64,000 nt of DNA from CBDDHT01 sp965228615 (GCA_965228615.1 CBDDHT010000004.1:3410001-3474000); one strand, 5' to 3'; positions 16,888 through 26,713 are shown, numbered from the stretch's first letter. Notes: generated by a model from the letters alone, not told the origin. Numbers and translations are program-made.

Positions 16888-18945
16888 ATGGTGGGGCTAA
16901 CGCGCGCTGCGCTTTCAATCGGGATCGTCGTAATCTGTGCAAACGGCTCGTTGGCCGAACCAGCAGATGTCCCTGACACGCCGGCAGCTGAGAATGCAGC
17001 GAAAGCGGCACCCGGAGGGACAGTATCGGCGGCGACCGAGCCGACGAAAACAGAACCTACCGGAACGGAGTCCACAGCAAAGGAACCCGCGAAGGCTGAG
17101 CCTGCGGGAACTGAGTCGGCCGGGACAGAGCCGACGAAGACCGAGGCTTCCGGAACGGAATCTGCCGCGAAAGAACCGGTAAAGGCCGAACCGGCCGGAA
17201 CGGACACTGCCAAGACAGAGCCAAGCGCCCCAGTACCTTCTGATCAGGAAACTCAAACGGTTGTCGCTGAACCCGTGATCGAGGATCCCATTGTCGCCGC
17301 CGTGGTAAAAGGACTTGGTGATCGCCCCCGCGGTTCTGACGATCGCGAAAAGGCAGAATCTGCTGGGCTTGCCAAGTTTTATAAGACCGCCGACCGCAAG
17401 CCGGTTTGGGTCGATTCCAAGAAGATCCGTACGGTTGCGCAGACAGTAACGGATGAGATCAAGCGGGCCAACGATTACGGACTTGATGCATCGGCATTTC
17501 GCCTGCCGACACTCTCGGAAACCGATCAGAGTGCGGAAGACCTCGCTCGTACCGAACTCGCTTTGAGCCGCGCGGTGCTGCTCTATGCCCGACATGCGAA
17601 GGGTGGCCGGATCAAACCAGGACAGGTTGGCCAGCAGCTGCATGATGCGCCGGCCCTGCCTGATCCGTTTGCGCTTTTGGAGGCGATTGCATCATCACCC
17701 GACAAAGCTGCCTATTTGCGCGGCCTTCATCCCAGACACCCACAGTTCGAGATGCTCCGCAAGAAATATGTAGCTATGCGGGACACGCGCGAAAAACGAA
17801 ACGAGACGCGTCTCCCCGCCGGACCTGTCCTGCGGCGCGGCGTTACTCATGATCAGGTCATTCTTCTACGCAAACGGCTGAACATCGCGGCAAAAGAAGA
17901 GGAAGGGTCCAAAGAGGACGACAATGAGGCTGAAGGCAATCCCCGAAAATTCGACGAAACAGTCGAGATGGCCGTCAAGTCATTCCAGCGCCAAGCCGGC
18001 TTGAAGGTAGACGGAGTCGTCGGCGCGGGTACCCGCAAGGCGCTCAATGGCAATACGTCGGAAAGGCGCCTCTACCACTTGCTCATCAATATGGAACGTT
18101 GGCGCTGGCTGACGGAAGATCTGGATGGCGACGCAGGGATCTATGTCTGGGCAAATATTCCGGAATTCCGCGTCCGAATCATTAAGGATGGCAAGAAGGT
18201 CTTCAATGAACGGGTGATTGTCGGAAAAACCGATAAACAGACCCCTGTCTTTTCCGACAAGATGGAGTGGATCGAGATCCATCCGACCTGGTATGTTCCC
18301 AATTCGATCAAGGTCGGAGATATTTTGCCGAGCTTGAAACGCCGCACCAGCAAGGTCGTCGAACGTTATCATTTGCGCATCAATTGCGGGCGTCATGGTT
18401 CGGATCCGAAGCAGATTGACTGGAGCAAGGTCAACATAAGGAACTGCAGTGTCACTCAGCCGCCCGGCGAAAAGAGCGTGTTGGGTGATTTCAAGTTCAA
18501 ATTCCCTAACAAACATGCCGTCTACATGCATGACACGCTGTCGCGTAGTCTTTTCAATCGGACGACGCGGACGTTCAGTCACGGATGCCTGCGGATCAGA
18601 AATCCGCGCCGCATGGCAGAGATCCTGCTGAACCATGACAAGGTGATGTCCTCGACCCGTCTCGGAAAGATTCTGGCCGGACCGCGGCGCCTGCACACTG
18701 CAAAGCTGAAACGGCACGTTCCGGTTCATATCACCTATTTCACGGCGTTCTTCGACGATGACGGGAAATTCACAACGCGTGCCGACTACTATGGCAACGA
18801 CCGGCGATTGGCGCGTGTGTTGTTGGGTAAGGGAAACCTGTTCCCTGTGGCCCGTGCGGCTCCGCAGCGAAAGCGCGTTCGCAAGCGCAGAACGACACAG
18901 CGCGACCCTGACGCTTGGCATGACAACTCGTCGATGCAGAACTAA
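16888..18945 (+). CDS. L,D-transpeptidase, YcbB/LdtD type
   Basis: A 685-residue periplasmic enzyme that makes 3-3 cross-links in peptidoglycan or attaches proteins to it. Order: signal peptide (residues 1-23, ending SLAEP), a Thr/Glu/Pro/Lys linker (30-120) with two copies of a 30-residue unit, a scaffold domain (130-300), a peptidoglycan-binding helix domain (FQRQAGLKVDGVVGAGTR, about 370), and a YkuD catalytic domain with the active-site motif FSHGCLRIRNP near 565. The C-terminal tail is strongly basic. A 40-residue charged insertion with EEEGSKEDDNEAEG interrupts the peptidoglycan-binding domain. Confidence 0.9.
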   Translation: MVGLTRAALSIGIVVICANGSLAEPADVPDTPAAENAAKAAPGGTVSAATEPTKTEPTGTESTAKEPAKAEPAGTESAGTEPTKTEASGTESAAKEPVKAEPAGTDTAKTEPSAPVPSDQETQTVVAEPVIEDPIVAAVVKGLGDRPRGSDDREKAESAGLAKFYKTADRKPVWVDSKKIRTVAQTVTDEIKRANDYGLDASAFRLPTLSETDQSAEDLARTELALSRAVLLYARHAKGGRIKPGQVGQQLHDAPALPDPFALLEAIASSPDKAAYLRGLHPRHPQFEMLRKKYVAMRDTREKRNETRLPAGPVLRRGVTHDQVILLRKRLNIAAKEEEGSKEDDNEAEGNPRKFDETVEMAVKSFQRQAGLKVDGVVGAGTRKALNGNTSERRLYHLLINMERWRWLTEDLDGDAGIYVWANIPEFRVRIIKDGKKVFNERVIVGKTDKQTPVFSDKMEWIEIHPTWYVPNSIKVGDILPSLKRRTSKVVERYHLRINCGRHGSDPKQIDWSKVNIRNCSVTQPPGEKSVLGDFKFKFPNKHAVYMHDTLSRSLFNRTTRTFSHGCLRIRNPRRMAEILLNHDKVMSSTRLGKILAGPRRLHTAKLKRHVPVHITYFTAFFDDDGKFTTRADYYGNDRRLARVLLGKGNLFPVARAAPQRKRVRKRRTTQRDPDAWHDNSSMQN

Positions 18946-18964
18946 GCCCTGTTGAGCGAGACAA

Positions 18965-19558
18965 ATGGCAAAACTCGAATTCTGGTATGAGTTTGCCTCG
19001 ACCTATTCCTATCTCACTGCCATGCGGATCGAGGATTTGGCTCGGCGTTCCGGCGTCGAACTGGTTTGGCAGCCGTTTCTGCTCGGCCCAATATTCGTTG
19101 CGCAGGGATGGGACACGTCGCCGTTCAACATTTTCGAGGCCAAAGGCCGCTATATGTGGCGGGATATGGAGCGTGTGGCCACTGATCGCGGTCTGGATTT
19201 CCAGCGTCCCGATCCATTCCCACAAAATGGTCTGACCGCAGCCCGCCTGGCGCTCATCGGTCTGGAAGACGACTGGACGCCTGCGTTCACACGCGCAGTC
19301 TATGGGGCGGAATTTGCGAACGGCGCCGATATCTCCGATCCACAAGTCCTTCGAGATTGCCTGGAATCTGTCGGTAGAGACGCCGACGCCGAGCTTGCCC
19401 GAACCAAAGATCAGGCGATCAAGGACCAGCTCAAAGATGCAACGTCCAGGGCGGTAAGCCTTGGCATTTTCGGTGCCCCGAGCTTCGTTGTCGGTGACGA
19501 GCTGTTCTGGGGTGACGACCGGCTTGAGCAGGCGTTGGACTACGCACAGCGGACATAG
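18965..19558 (+). CDS. 2-hydroxychromene-2-carboxylate isomerase family (DsbA-like)
   Basis: A 197-residue thioredoxin-fold protein of the HCCA isomerase/kappa-class GST type. It opens LEFWYEFASTYSYL with the Ser that replaces the thioredoxin Cys and contacts glutathione, and ends with GIFGAPSFVVGDELFWG, a cis-Pro loop motif. The family isomerises aromatic degradation intermediates with glutathione; here the substrate is unknown. It starts 19 bases after the transpeptidase stop, so co-transcription is likely though not functionally obvious. Confidence 0.8.
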   Translation: MAKLEFWYEFASTYSYLTAMRIEDLARRSGVELVWQPFLLGPIFVAQGWDTSPFNIFEAKGRYMWRDMERVATDRGLDFQRPDPFPQNGLTAARLALIGLEDDWTPAFTRAVYGAEFANGADISDPQVLRDCLESVGRDADAELARTKDQAIKDQLKDATSRAVSLGIFGAPSFVVGDELFWGDDRLEQALDYAQRT

Positions 19559-19593
19559 CCAACGGGTGAATTAGGAGCATCCGATTGTAATCC

Positions 19594-19678
19594 GTCATCC
19601 CAGCGCAGGCTGGGATCCAGTGCTGCAGATTCCAATCATGTTGGAAACGACCTGGATTCCAGCCTGCGCTGAAATGAC
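19594..19678. repeat. Palindromic intergenic repeat
   Basis: Arms 19594-19620 and 19652-19678 are inverted copies of about 27 bases with few mismatches (core CAGCGCAGGCTGG). The layout, two inverted copies around a 31-base spacer, resembles dispersed intergenic palindromes common in alphaproteobacteria. See the analogous pair at 40456. Confidence 0.7.
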
Positions 19679-19695
19679 CATGAGAGGTCGGCATG

Positions 19696-19729
19696 AAAAA
19701 GGCCCGGCTTCTCACGAGAATGCCGGGCC
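19696..19729 (-). terminator. Rho-independent terminator
   Basis: On the minus strand, GGCCCGGC/GCCGGGCC (19722-19729 with 19701-19708) is followed by five T (complement of 19700-19696). It ends the transcript of the 19760-20368 gene. Confidence 0.75.
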
Positions 19730-19759
19730 CCGATTGGAACTATTATTTGCCGAGATGTC

Positions 19760-20368
19760 TTAGTGGCAGCGCTCGTAACCGCCATAGGACCGACGGTAGC
19801 TGCGCGGGGCCGAATAGTAGCCGCTATTGCGATAGCCGCGATCGTAGCCACGCTTGTATCCGCGGTGATATCCGTCGTACCGGTCATAGTGATTGTAGCC
19901 GTAACGGTGATAACGCTTCTTGTGAATTTTCTTTTTCTTCTTCACCGTCTTTTTCGGTGCGATCTTGACCGGCTCTTCGATCTTCTTTTCGACCTTTTCC
20001 TCAACGATCTTCGTTGCGGACGGCGCACTTGCAACCGTTACGACCGGCGTCTTGGCTTTGGGTCGTTCGGCTTTGGGGATTTCGAGTTTCGCGATACTCG
20101 GCTTGCCGCTGGACGGCTTTTCGACGCGCGGCGCCTTGGGCGGTGCAATCCGCTGGTTCTTAGGCTTGAATTCGACCACGATTTGCCGCGTGCCGCCTTT
20201 GGCGCGCTCGACCTTCGGGGGAACCGTCTGAATTCCGATCTTGTTCGTATTCTTTGCTTGTGCCCGCTTGTTTTGGGCTTCCGCACTTCCGGCACCGAGC
20301 GTCAATGCCAGTCCTAATGCCATGGCCGTCAGGCCAGATAAGGCAATTGTTTGCCGCTTCGCATACAT
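19760..20368 (-). CDS. Secreted basic Lys/Tyr/Arg-rich protein
   Basis: A 202-residue unknown. A clear signal peptide covers residues 1-32 (TAMALGLALTLGAG ... EAQ). Then comes a Lys/Pro/Ala-rich region, a KKTVKKKKKIHKK run near 145, and a C-terminal tail dominated by Tyr, Arg, Gly and His (GYHRGYKRGYDRGY, residues 165-195). Such tails are common in alphaproteobacterial secreted or envelope proteins of unknown role. The ATG at 20368 begins the signal peptide; starts at 20413 and 20482 are possible but less natural. Confidence 0.6.
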   Translation of the reverse strand: MYAKRQTIALSGLTAMALGLALTLGAGSAEAQNKRAQAKNTNKIGIQTVPPKVERAKGGTRQIVVEFKPKNQRIAPPKAPRVEKPSSGKPSIAKLEIPKAERPKAKTPVVTVASAPSATKIVEEKVEKKIEEPVKIAPKKTVKKKKKIHKKRYHRYGYNHYDRYDGYHRGYKRGYDRGYRNSGYYSAPRSYRRSYGGYERCH

Positions 20369-20564
20369 TGTCTTGTTCTCCACCCTTTGCTTGCTCAGTG
20401 TGTTGACGGCCATCGCCGCCCCTTGATCATGTTTTACGACAAGCGACGTGAACCTAATCGGATCGTCCCATTCATCTGCCATTCAGGTTTACGGGCAGGT
20501 GCTTGACGGCCGGAAGATCAGCAACCAACTAATGCGCCAGCGTCGCATTTTCTAAGGGTTCCAG

Positions 20565-23468
20565 ATGATGATGCATGCAATGTCTTGGCTCCGATTTGGC
20601 TGTGCATCGTTCCAATGTTTCCCGGCAATCCGAGTGGGGATTCTTGCTGTCGTTGGCGCCATCGTCGCCACGGCTGCTGCCGCCAGGGAGCCGATCCTGC
20701 AACTTGAGACAGGCGGCCACATGTCTCTTGTCCGCAGTCTCGTTTTTACTCCGGACGGGCAGTTGATTACGGCGGGCGACGACAAGACAATCCGAATCTG
20801 GGATCCAACGACCGGCAATACACTCGGAATCCTGCGTGGAGAAATCAGTGAGGGTCATGCGGGAAAAATCTACGCCTTGGCGGTATCGCCGGACGGACGC
20901 TGGCTCGCAGCCGGTGGGCGCATTCGCGAAGGTGAAGGCGGCTCACACCCGATAAGGCTTTACGACCTGAAAAGCCGTCGTTTGGCTGCACTACTGGTCG
21001 GGCATAATGGCGCTGTCCTTTCGCTCGACTTTTCGTCGGATGGTCGCAGACTTCTGTCCGGTGGCACCGACGATTTGGCGATCGTCTGGGATGTTGCTCG
21101 CCGCCAGGCCGTCCTACGTCTTGCAGGCCATGAGGGCGACGTAAACTCGGCGCGATTTACGCGAGACGGAGCAAAAGTCGCGACAGCGAGCGACGATTTG
21201 ACTGTTCGGCTATGGCAGCTATCGGACGGTGCCGCGGTCGGAATCCTTCGCGGCCACGCCGACAAGGTCATTTCGTTGGCGATCTCTCCTTTGAATGGGA
21301 CGATCGCGTCCGGTGGATTCGACGGCATTATTCAGCTCTGGGATGGCAAGACGGGCAATCCAATCCGCCGTCTTGTCCGGCAAAAAACCGAAGTGATGGG
21401 GCTGACCTTCGCACCAAATGGGCGGACGCTTCTGTCCGGTACAGGTGGGAAGCCCTACGACGTGCGTATCCACGATGTTGCCTCCGGAAACGAAACGGCC
21501 GTTCACCACGGCCATGACAGCCTGGTTCTTGCAGTCGCCATGAGTCCGGATGGGCAGTTAGCCGCGACTGGCGGTGGGAGCAACAATGAGGTCCGTCTCT
21601 GGAACCCTCGAAACGGAAAACTCATCCGCACCCTATCCGGCGTCGGCCGCGCGATCTGGTCGGTTGGATTCTCAATGGATGGACGCCAAATCGCCTGGGG
21701 CGGAACGCCTGCGGCTGGATCACCCTATGCCCAAGCGCCATTGGAATTCTCTTTGCGGCTGCCTTCCGGCGACCGTGCGACCGGCGTGCCGAAGCCTCTG
21801 GCAGCCGGAGATGGCAGAGCTTTTCGCAAGGCTGTTGCGCAACAAGGCAGGCTTACGCTCCGGCACAAGGCCGGAGGCAACTTCGGCTACTACGCTAATC
21901 TCGACGTGCTGTCCGATGGTATCGTGAAGACGACGATTCCACGAAGCGAGGCAGACGGCTACAGCCACAACGCTTACACGCTTTCCCCGGACGGGCGGAT
22001 GATTGTCGCCGGCGGTGGCCATGGCTGGCTGACGGCCTACGATATTCAGGGCCGCCGCCTCGGTGAATTCGTCGGCCATACAGGTGACGTTTGGTCTGTC
22101 GCCATATCGCCCGATGGGCGGCTTCTTCTCTCGGGAAGCGATGACCAGACGGTGCGGCTCTGGAACATCGCGACACGCGAGAACATCGCGACATTGTTCC
22201 ATGCTCGGAACGGCGAATGGGTGCTTTGGACACCGCAGGGTTTCTTCTCGGCCTCGCCCGATGGTGACGACCATGTGGGATGGCATATCAATCAGGGCGA
22301 GGCTCGCGAAGCCCGGTTCGTGACTGCAGGCCAACTGAAGCGCCACTTCTATCGCCCGGATATTGTCCGCAACGCGTTGTTGAAACGCAGTGCGCAAAAT
22401 GCTGTTGGTGAGTCGAGATCAACCCGGTTTGCTCTCGATGAACTCTTTCAGCGGGCGCCGCCTGAGTTTCAAATAGTGGCTCCGGCGACTGGCGTATCCG
22501 TACCGAGCAGCCCGCTTCCATTGAAGCTTCGATTTGCGTCTGGGCCCGAGCCAGTTCAAAGCATCGATATTACGGTTAACGAACGCCGTATTCGAGCGGA
22601 AATCACGCAGACTGCTGCAGGAGAACGTACGCTTCAAGTGCCGTTGGCGCATGGGGCAAACAGCATTCGCATCGAAGCGTCAAACGCGGTCGGTCGCAGC
22701 TCCAAGACCGTGAAAGTTACGCTGCAGGGCAAAGGAGAACTCGAGCGTCGGGGGACGCTCTACCTGGTATCCATCGGGGTGGACGCATATCCGAATTTTC
22801 CGGGACGCGATTTGCGCTTCGCCGGCATCGATGCACGTGAAATCCACAAGCGCCTTCTGGCACGCGCGGGTCCGCTCCACGAAAGTGCTGCAGGTGTTCT
22901 GCTGGCCAAAGGCGGCGACGCCGAACCGACAGCGGAAAACATTCGAATCGCACTCTCCCAGCTCAAACAGGCCGGGCCACGAGATACGGTTGTGATCTTT
23001 CTTGCCGGTCATGGCGTCAATGACGGCTCGGACTACCTCTTCCTGCCAACCGATGCCGCTCTCAAGGAGAAAGTCTGGAAGCGCAAGAGTGTCGTCGATT
23101 GGAAGCTTCTGCAGGACGTGATGGAAAACACACAAGGTAGGCGTCTGATGCTGGTTGATACCTGTCATTCGGGCAACGCATTTAATGCGCGCCTTGTAAA
23201 GGATGCGGCAGACGCGAGCATCACCGTCTTCGCAGCGACCGATGCCGACACCCTAGCTCAGGAGCGCTCGGCCCTCGGACATGGTGTTTTCACCCATTCC
23301 GTCCTTCGGGGCTTGGACGGCGATGCCGATCAGGTGGCTGACCGATTGGTGCAGATGAGAGAGTTGCGTGACTTTGTAGCCAAGCGTGTCTTGAAGCTTA
23401 CAAACGGTGTGCAGGCACCGACATTCCATCTTTCGGGGAATGGCGATACCGTCGTAGCGCAGTTCTGA
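20565..23468 (+). CDS. WD40-repeat caspase-like protease (peptidase C14 family)
   Basis: A 967-residue fusion. After a hydrophobic signal/anchor (residues 20-42) come about nine WD40 repeats forming a propeller (50-560; blade ends such as TIRIWDPTTG, TVRLWQLSDG and TVRLWNIATRE). An Ig-like segment (620-710) follows, then a caspase fold (725-950). The catalytic dyad is visible: His816 in FLAGHGVNDG and Cys867 in VDTCHSGN. The enzyme is expected to be exported and to cleave after basic residues, like other bacterial orthocaspases. Target unknown. AAGGG stands 9 bases before the start. It converges on a FecR-domain gene 19 bases away. Confidence 0.88.
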   Translation: MMMHAMSWLRFGCASFQCFPAIRVGILAVVGAIVATAAAAREPILQLETGGHMSLVRSLVFTPDGQLITAGDDKTIRIWDPTTGNTLGILRGEISEGHAGKIYALAVSPDGRWLAAGGRIREGEGGSHPIRLYDLKSRRLAALLVGHNGAVLSLDFSSDGRRLLSGGTDDLAIVWDVARRQAVLRLAGHEGDVNSARFTRDGAKVATASDDLTVRLWQLSDGAAVGILRGHADKVISLAISPLNGTIASGGFDGIIQLWDGKTGNPIRRLVRQKTEVMGLTFAPNGRTLLSGTGGKPYDVRIHDVASGNETAVHHGHDSLVLAVAMSPDGQLAATGGGSNNEVRLWNPRNGKLIRTLSGVGRAIWSVGFSMDGRQIAWGGTPAAGSPYAQAPLEFSLRLPSGDRATGVPKPLAAGDGRAFRKAVAQQGRLTLRHKAGGNFGYYANLDVLSDGIVKTTIPRSEADGYSHNAYTLSPDGRMIVAGGGHGWLTAYDIQGRRLGEFVGHTGDVWSVAISPDGRLLLSGSDDQTVRLWNIATRENIATLFHARNGEWVLWTPQGFFSASPDGDDHVGWHINQGEAREARFVTAGQLKRHFYRPDIVRNALLKRSAQNAVGESRSTRFALDELFQRAPPEFQIVAPATGVSVPSSPLPLKLRFASGPEPVQSIDITVNERRIRAEITQTAAGERTLQVPLAHGANSIRIEASNAVGRSSKTVKVTLQGKGELERRGTLYLVSIGVDAYPNFPGRDLRFAGIDAREIHKRLLARAGPLHESAAGVLLAKGGDAEPTAENIRIALSQLKQAGPRDTVVIFLAGHGVNDGSDYLFLPTDAALKEKVWKRKSVVDWKLLQDVMENTQGRRLMLVDTCHSGNAFNARLVKDAADASITVFAATDADTLAQERSALGHGVFTHSVLRGLDGDADQVADRLVQMRELRDFVAKRVLKLTNGVQAPTFHLSGNGDTVVAQF

Positions 23469-23487
23469 TCGTGCAACCAGCGCCGCA

Positions 23488-24294
23488 TTAGCGCGGCCCA
23501 CCGCGACCTGGTCCACGTCCGCCGGGACGTCCGCGATTTCCACGTGGCCCGCTTCTCTGCGGGGACCTGCGATCATTCGGTCCGGAGCGTTGCCGCCCGG
23601 GACGCATCCGGCCGCCCAAGAGATCCGCACGCTTGAAATGTGGGTTCCGATCAATTCGCAAACGTCTGCCAATGAACGGGAAGGCGCGGTCGAACTGGAC
23701 GTTGCCGAAAAAGCTCCCATCCCATTTGCGCGGCTCGCTGACTTGTCCGTTTCGCCCGACATGAAGAAACCGACCGAGTTCCTTCAATGTACGACAGGCC
23801 CGGCGGCTGTTGCAGACATCGACCTCGCCTTTCACCAGCAGCACTGCGATCTCGCCATCGTCATTGATAAAACCATCGAATGTCGTGCCGCGGACCGCGA
23901 TTGTGGCAAGCGGAGATTTGATCTTATAGGCGGACTTGTTGCTTTTGCCTGAGATGAACCGAAAAGCACCTTTGACCGCATTGACAACGATTTGGCCATT
24001 ATTCCGATTTGGATCGTAGACGAACTTGTCGAGTATCAGCGACGATTTAGGGCCGATTGCAAGTTTCGTCTGATCTTCCAGGACGAACTCGGCTTCGCTA
24101 TCCGCGGCCGTTACGATTGTCTCGTCCTGGTGGATCATGTCGCCCTTTTTGAGGGGGCGTTTGACCTCGGCAACTGTGCCCGTGACATTTTTAGTTATGG
24201 ACGCGGTGGTCCCGATTTCATCTGGCGTATAGCGCCCGGCGCCGGGGCCGACCAATAGAATGAATAGAACCAAAAGTGGTGAGAGGGCTCTCAT
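23488..24294 (-). CDS. FecR-domain secreted protein with RG-rich tail
   Basis: A 268-residue protein with a signal peptide (1-20). A FecR domain spans residues 45-150 (TAADSEAEFVLEDQTKLAIGP, then SPLATIAVRGTTFDG), and the C-terminal 50 residues are Arg/Gly/Pro-rich. FecR domains usually act in periplasmic sensing; no sigma factor gene is adjacent here. The tail looks like an intrinsically disordered, polyanion-binding region. It faces the caspase gene end to end. Confidence 0.8.
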   Translation of the reverse strand: MRALSPLLVLFILLVGPGAGRYTPDEIGTTASITKNVTGTVAEVKRPLKKGDMIHQDETIVTAADSEAEFVLEDQTKLAIGPKSSLILDKFVYDPNRNNGQIVVNAVKGAFRFISGKSNKSAYKIKSPLATIAVRGTTFDGFINDDGEIAVLLVKGEVDVCNSRRACRTLKELGRFLHVGRNGQVSEPRKWDGSFFGNVQFDRAFPFIGRRLRIDRNPHFKRADLLGGRMRPGRQRSGPNDRRSPQRSGPRGNRGRPGGRGPGRGGPR

Positions 24295-24386
24295 AGGACG
24301 ATCCGATCACTTTGCCGGGCCGATAGTCGCGCCAATGGCACGGGCTACGCGACTGTCGTGGAGAAAATGAGGCGTACGGACCGTCG

Positions 24387-24809
24387 TTACGCGCTTCGCC
24401 CGGCAAGCAGCCAATAGACAAAACCACCAACAAAGCCAGCGCTCGCACACATGGTCAGCAGGTCGGAGTTTGGAAAACCGATATCTCCGGGATAGGCGGC
24501 AATGATCGGCGTTGCGGCGAACGCCAAGCCTGAAATGGCGACATAGTAGACCCATGATTGGATATGGGCGATTTCCCCGACGATCACGGCGAAGATCGTA
24601 ACCGCGGAAGCAATCATCACGCCTGAACCCAGGAGCAGGAGAACGGCTAGGTAGTCGGCGATGAAATAGGGGTCGGCATATTCGGGCGGTCCATCGAAGA
24701 CGGCCTCGTTCAGCATGGAACCGGTCAAGAAGATCAATGCAGAAAAGGCGCAGATCGCCGCGATGATAAAGGCGACGAGCACCAGGACGATGCGGCCGAT
24801 AAGTGTCAT
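24387..24809 (-). CDS. Four-helix integral membrane protein
   Basis: A 140-residue protein with about four transmembrane segments: residues 5-28 (VLVLVAFIIAAICAFSALIF), 50-75, 80-102 and 112-135. No recognised family. Its ATG at 24809 overlaps the rlmN stop in an ATGA arrangement, so it is probably translationally coupled to rlmN. Confidence 0.65.
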   Translation of the reverse strand: MTLIGRIVLVLVAFIIAAICAFSALIFLTGSMLNEAVFDGPPEYADPYFIADYLAVLLLLGSGVMIASAVTIFAVIVGEIAHIQSWVYYVAISGLAFAATPIIAAYPGDIGFPNSDLLTMCASAGFVGGFVYWLLAGRSA

Positions 24810-26020
24810 GGCGCGTTGGCCGACTCTTGCTGAAGAGCGCGTCGTCGGGCAGCAGCCGAGAGTTTCAGGCTTTCGGATTTGAGCTGTCCACAGGCTGCCA
24901 TGATATCGCGTCCGCGCGGCGTGCGGACCGGACTTGCATAACCGGCCCGGTTCACGATCTCTGCAAAACGTTCGATCTGGTCCCAGTCGGAACACTCATA
25001 GGGCGAGCCTGGCCAGGGGTTGAATGGGATCAGATTGATCTTGGCCGGAATGCCGGCCAGGAGCCGCACAAGTTCCTTGGCCTCGGCAAGGGAGTCATTC
25101 ACGCCTTTCAGCATTACATATTCGAAGGTGATACGGCGTGCATTGGAAAGGCCTGCATAGGAGCGGCAGGCGTCCAGGAGTTGGGCGATCGGATATTTCC
25201 GGTTCAATGGCACCAGCTCGTTGCGAAGCTCGTCGCGAACGGCGTGAAGTGAAATTGCGAGCATCACGCCAAGTTCTTCGCCGCAACGCGCAATCTCAGG
25301 CACGACGCCGGACGTGGACAGAGTGATCCGACGCTTGGAAACAGAAAGGCCGTCGCCGGCAGATGCGATTTCCATGGCCTGACGCACATTATCGAAATTG
25401 TAGAGCGGTTCGCCCATTCCCATAAGCACGATATTGGTGATCTTGCGATCAGTGCTGGGCAAGCCGCGTGGATCATGCGGCTCGGCGCCGGGCCACTCGC
25501 CGATACGATCTCGGGCGACCAGTATCTGCCCGACGATTTCACCGGCCGTCAGATTGCGCACAAGCTTTTGCGTGCCAGTGTGGCAGAAGGTACAGGTCAG
25601 AGTGCAGCCGACTTGGCTCGATACGCATAGCGTTCCGCGGGTGTCCTCAGGAATGTAGACCGTTTCGATCTCCGGCCCCTTGCCACCATCCGGTCCCGGT
25701 GCAAGACGCAGCAGCCACTTCCGCGTGCCGTCTGCTGAAACCTGCTCTTCCGTAATTTCGGGGCGGGCCAGAGAAGCCGCTCCTTTTAGCGTCTCACGCA
25801 GATCCTTCGAAAGAGTCGTCATCGTATCGAAGGATTTCGCACCGCGTACATAGAGCCAGTGCCAAAGCTGACTGGCACGCATTGCAGTTTGACGCTCAGC
25901 GACACCAATGTCGGCAAAAACGGAACGTAACTCTTCATGTGAAAGGCCAACGACGGGTCGCCCGGCATTCATGCCTGAATGCTGTTCGGAGTCATCTTGG
26001 ACCGGTACGGCAATGGTCAT
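24806..26020 (-). CDS. rlmN: Dual-specificity 23S rRNA/tRNA (adenine-C2) methyltransferase
   Basis: A 404-residue radical-SAM enzyme methylating A2503 of 23S rRNA and A37 of some tRNAs. The Fe-S motif CxxxCxxC is seen in VGCTLTCTFCHTG (about residue 135), with MGMGEPLYNFDNV near 205 and a late catalytic Cys in RGRDIMAACGQL. Length and order are standard. The following membrane protein gene overlaps its stop. Confidence 0.95.
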   Translation of the reverse strand: MTIAVPVQDDSEQHSGMNAGRPVVGLSHEELRSVFADIGVAERQTAMRASQLWHWLYVRGAKSFDTMTTLSKDLRETLKGAASLARPEITEEQVSADGTRKWLLRLAPGPDGGKGPEIETVYIPEDTRGTLCVSSQVGCTLTCTFCHTGTQKLVRNLTAGEIVGQILVARDRIGEWPGAEPHDPRGLPSTDRKITNIVLMGMGEPLYNFDNVRQAMEIASAGDGLSVSKRRITLSTSGVVPEIARCGEELGVMLAISLHAVRDELRNELVPLNRKYPIAQLLDACRSYAGLSNARRITFEYVMLKGVNDSLAEAKELVRLLAGIPAKINLIPFNPWPGSPYECSDWDQIERFAEIVNRAGYASPVRTPRGRDIMAACGQLKSESLKLSAAARRRALQQESANAP

Positions 26021-26135
26021 TGACTAAAACACTTGTGTCCGATGTCAGGAACGTTGGTTGCGCTCATAGCACGGCACGCGCCAGAAGAGGAGCGCGTGCG
26101 AGTGACCTCAATGAAACGTGCTGAAGCAGATCTGC

Positions 26136-26639
26136 CTATTTGTTGCAGTTTTCGATGGCTTCCAAGGCCGCCGTGATGCCTTTCAGGGAATAGCGGTCCG
26201 TCGTCAGCGTGCCGCGTTTCGAGCGCCCTTGAACAACCATCAGGCTGCCCTTTTTCATGGCTTCCACAATCTGTTGCTCGACCACAGCTTCCTTCACAAA
26301 AGCGCCTTCGCCCTTTGTGAAGAGTTTGAATTTTTCCTTGCCGACAGTGAGATCTGCCGCAACTTTAGGCTTGAATGGATAACCGATCTTGACGCTAATT
26401 TCGTTGCGTACCGTGTCGCCAGGCCAATGGGAGACGTAAAAGAGGATAGGTCCGCGCTTCACTCGCTTTGGTGTCGAGCGCGTCGGTTTGGCCACGACAA
26501 AGCACACCTTGTTGGTGGCCGAGTCATGACTATAGGCCGTCCAGCCAGAGAACTGCTTTATCAGCTTGGCTTTCTGACCATACGAGGGTGATGCACTCAC
26601 CAGAATTGCCACGATCGCCGCGGCAATAGTGCCTCTCAT
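26136..26639 (-). CDS. Invasion-associated locus B (IalB)-like protein
   Basis: A 167-residue periplasmic protein with a signal peptide (1-21, ending SYGQ). An IalB-type core starts FSGWTAYSHD, has CFVVAKPTRS with the first conserved Cys and VSHWPGDTVRNEISVKIGYPF, and ends near ENCNK with the second Cys. The family is widespread in Hyphomicrobiales and its molecular role is unclear. The ATG at 26639 follows a GGGG site. Confidence 0.8.
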   Translation of the reverse strand: MRGTIAAAIVAILVSASPSYGQKAKLIKQFSGWTAYSHDSATNKVCFVVAKPTRSTPKRVKRGPILFYVSHWPGDTVRNEISVKIGYPFKPKVAADLTVGKEKFKLFTKGEGAFVKEAVVEQQIVEAMKKGSLMVVQGRSKRGTLTTDRYSLKGITAALEAIENCNK

Positions 26640-26713
26640 TTTTCCCCGTCCCCGAATCACGTCTTCGCGAATCATACAGTCTCCTCAACAGTTAGGCCAG
26701 ATGCGCAAGGGCG

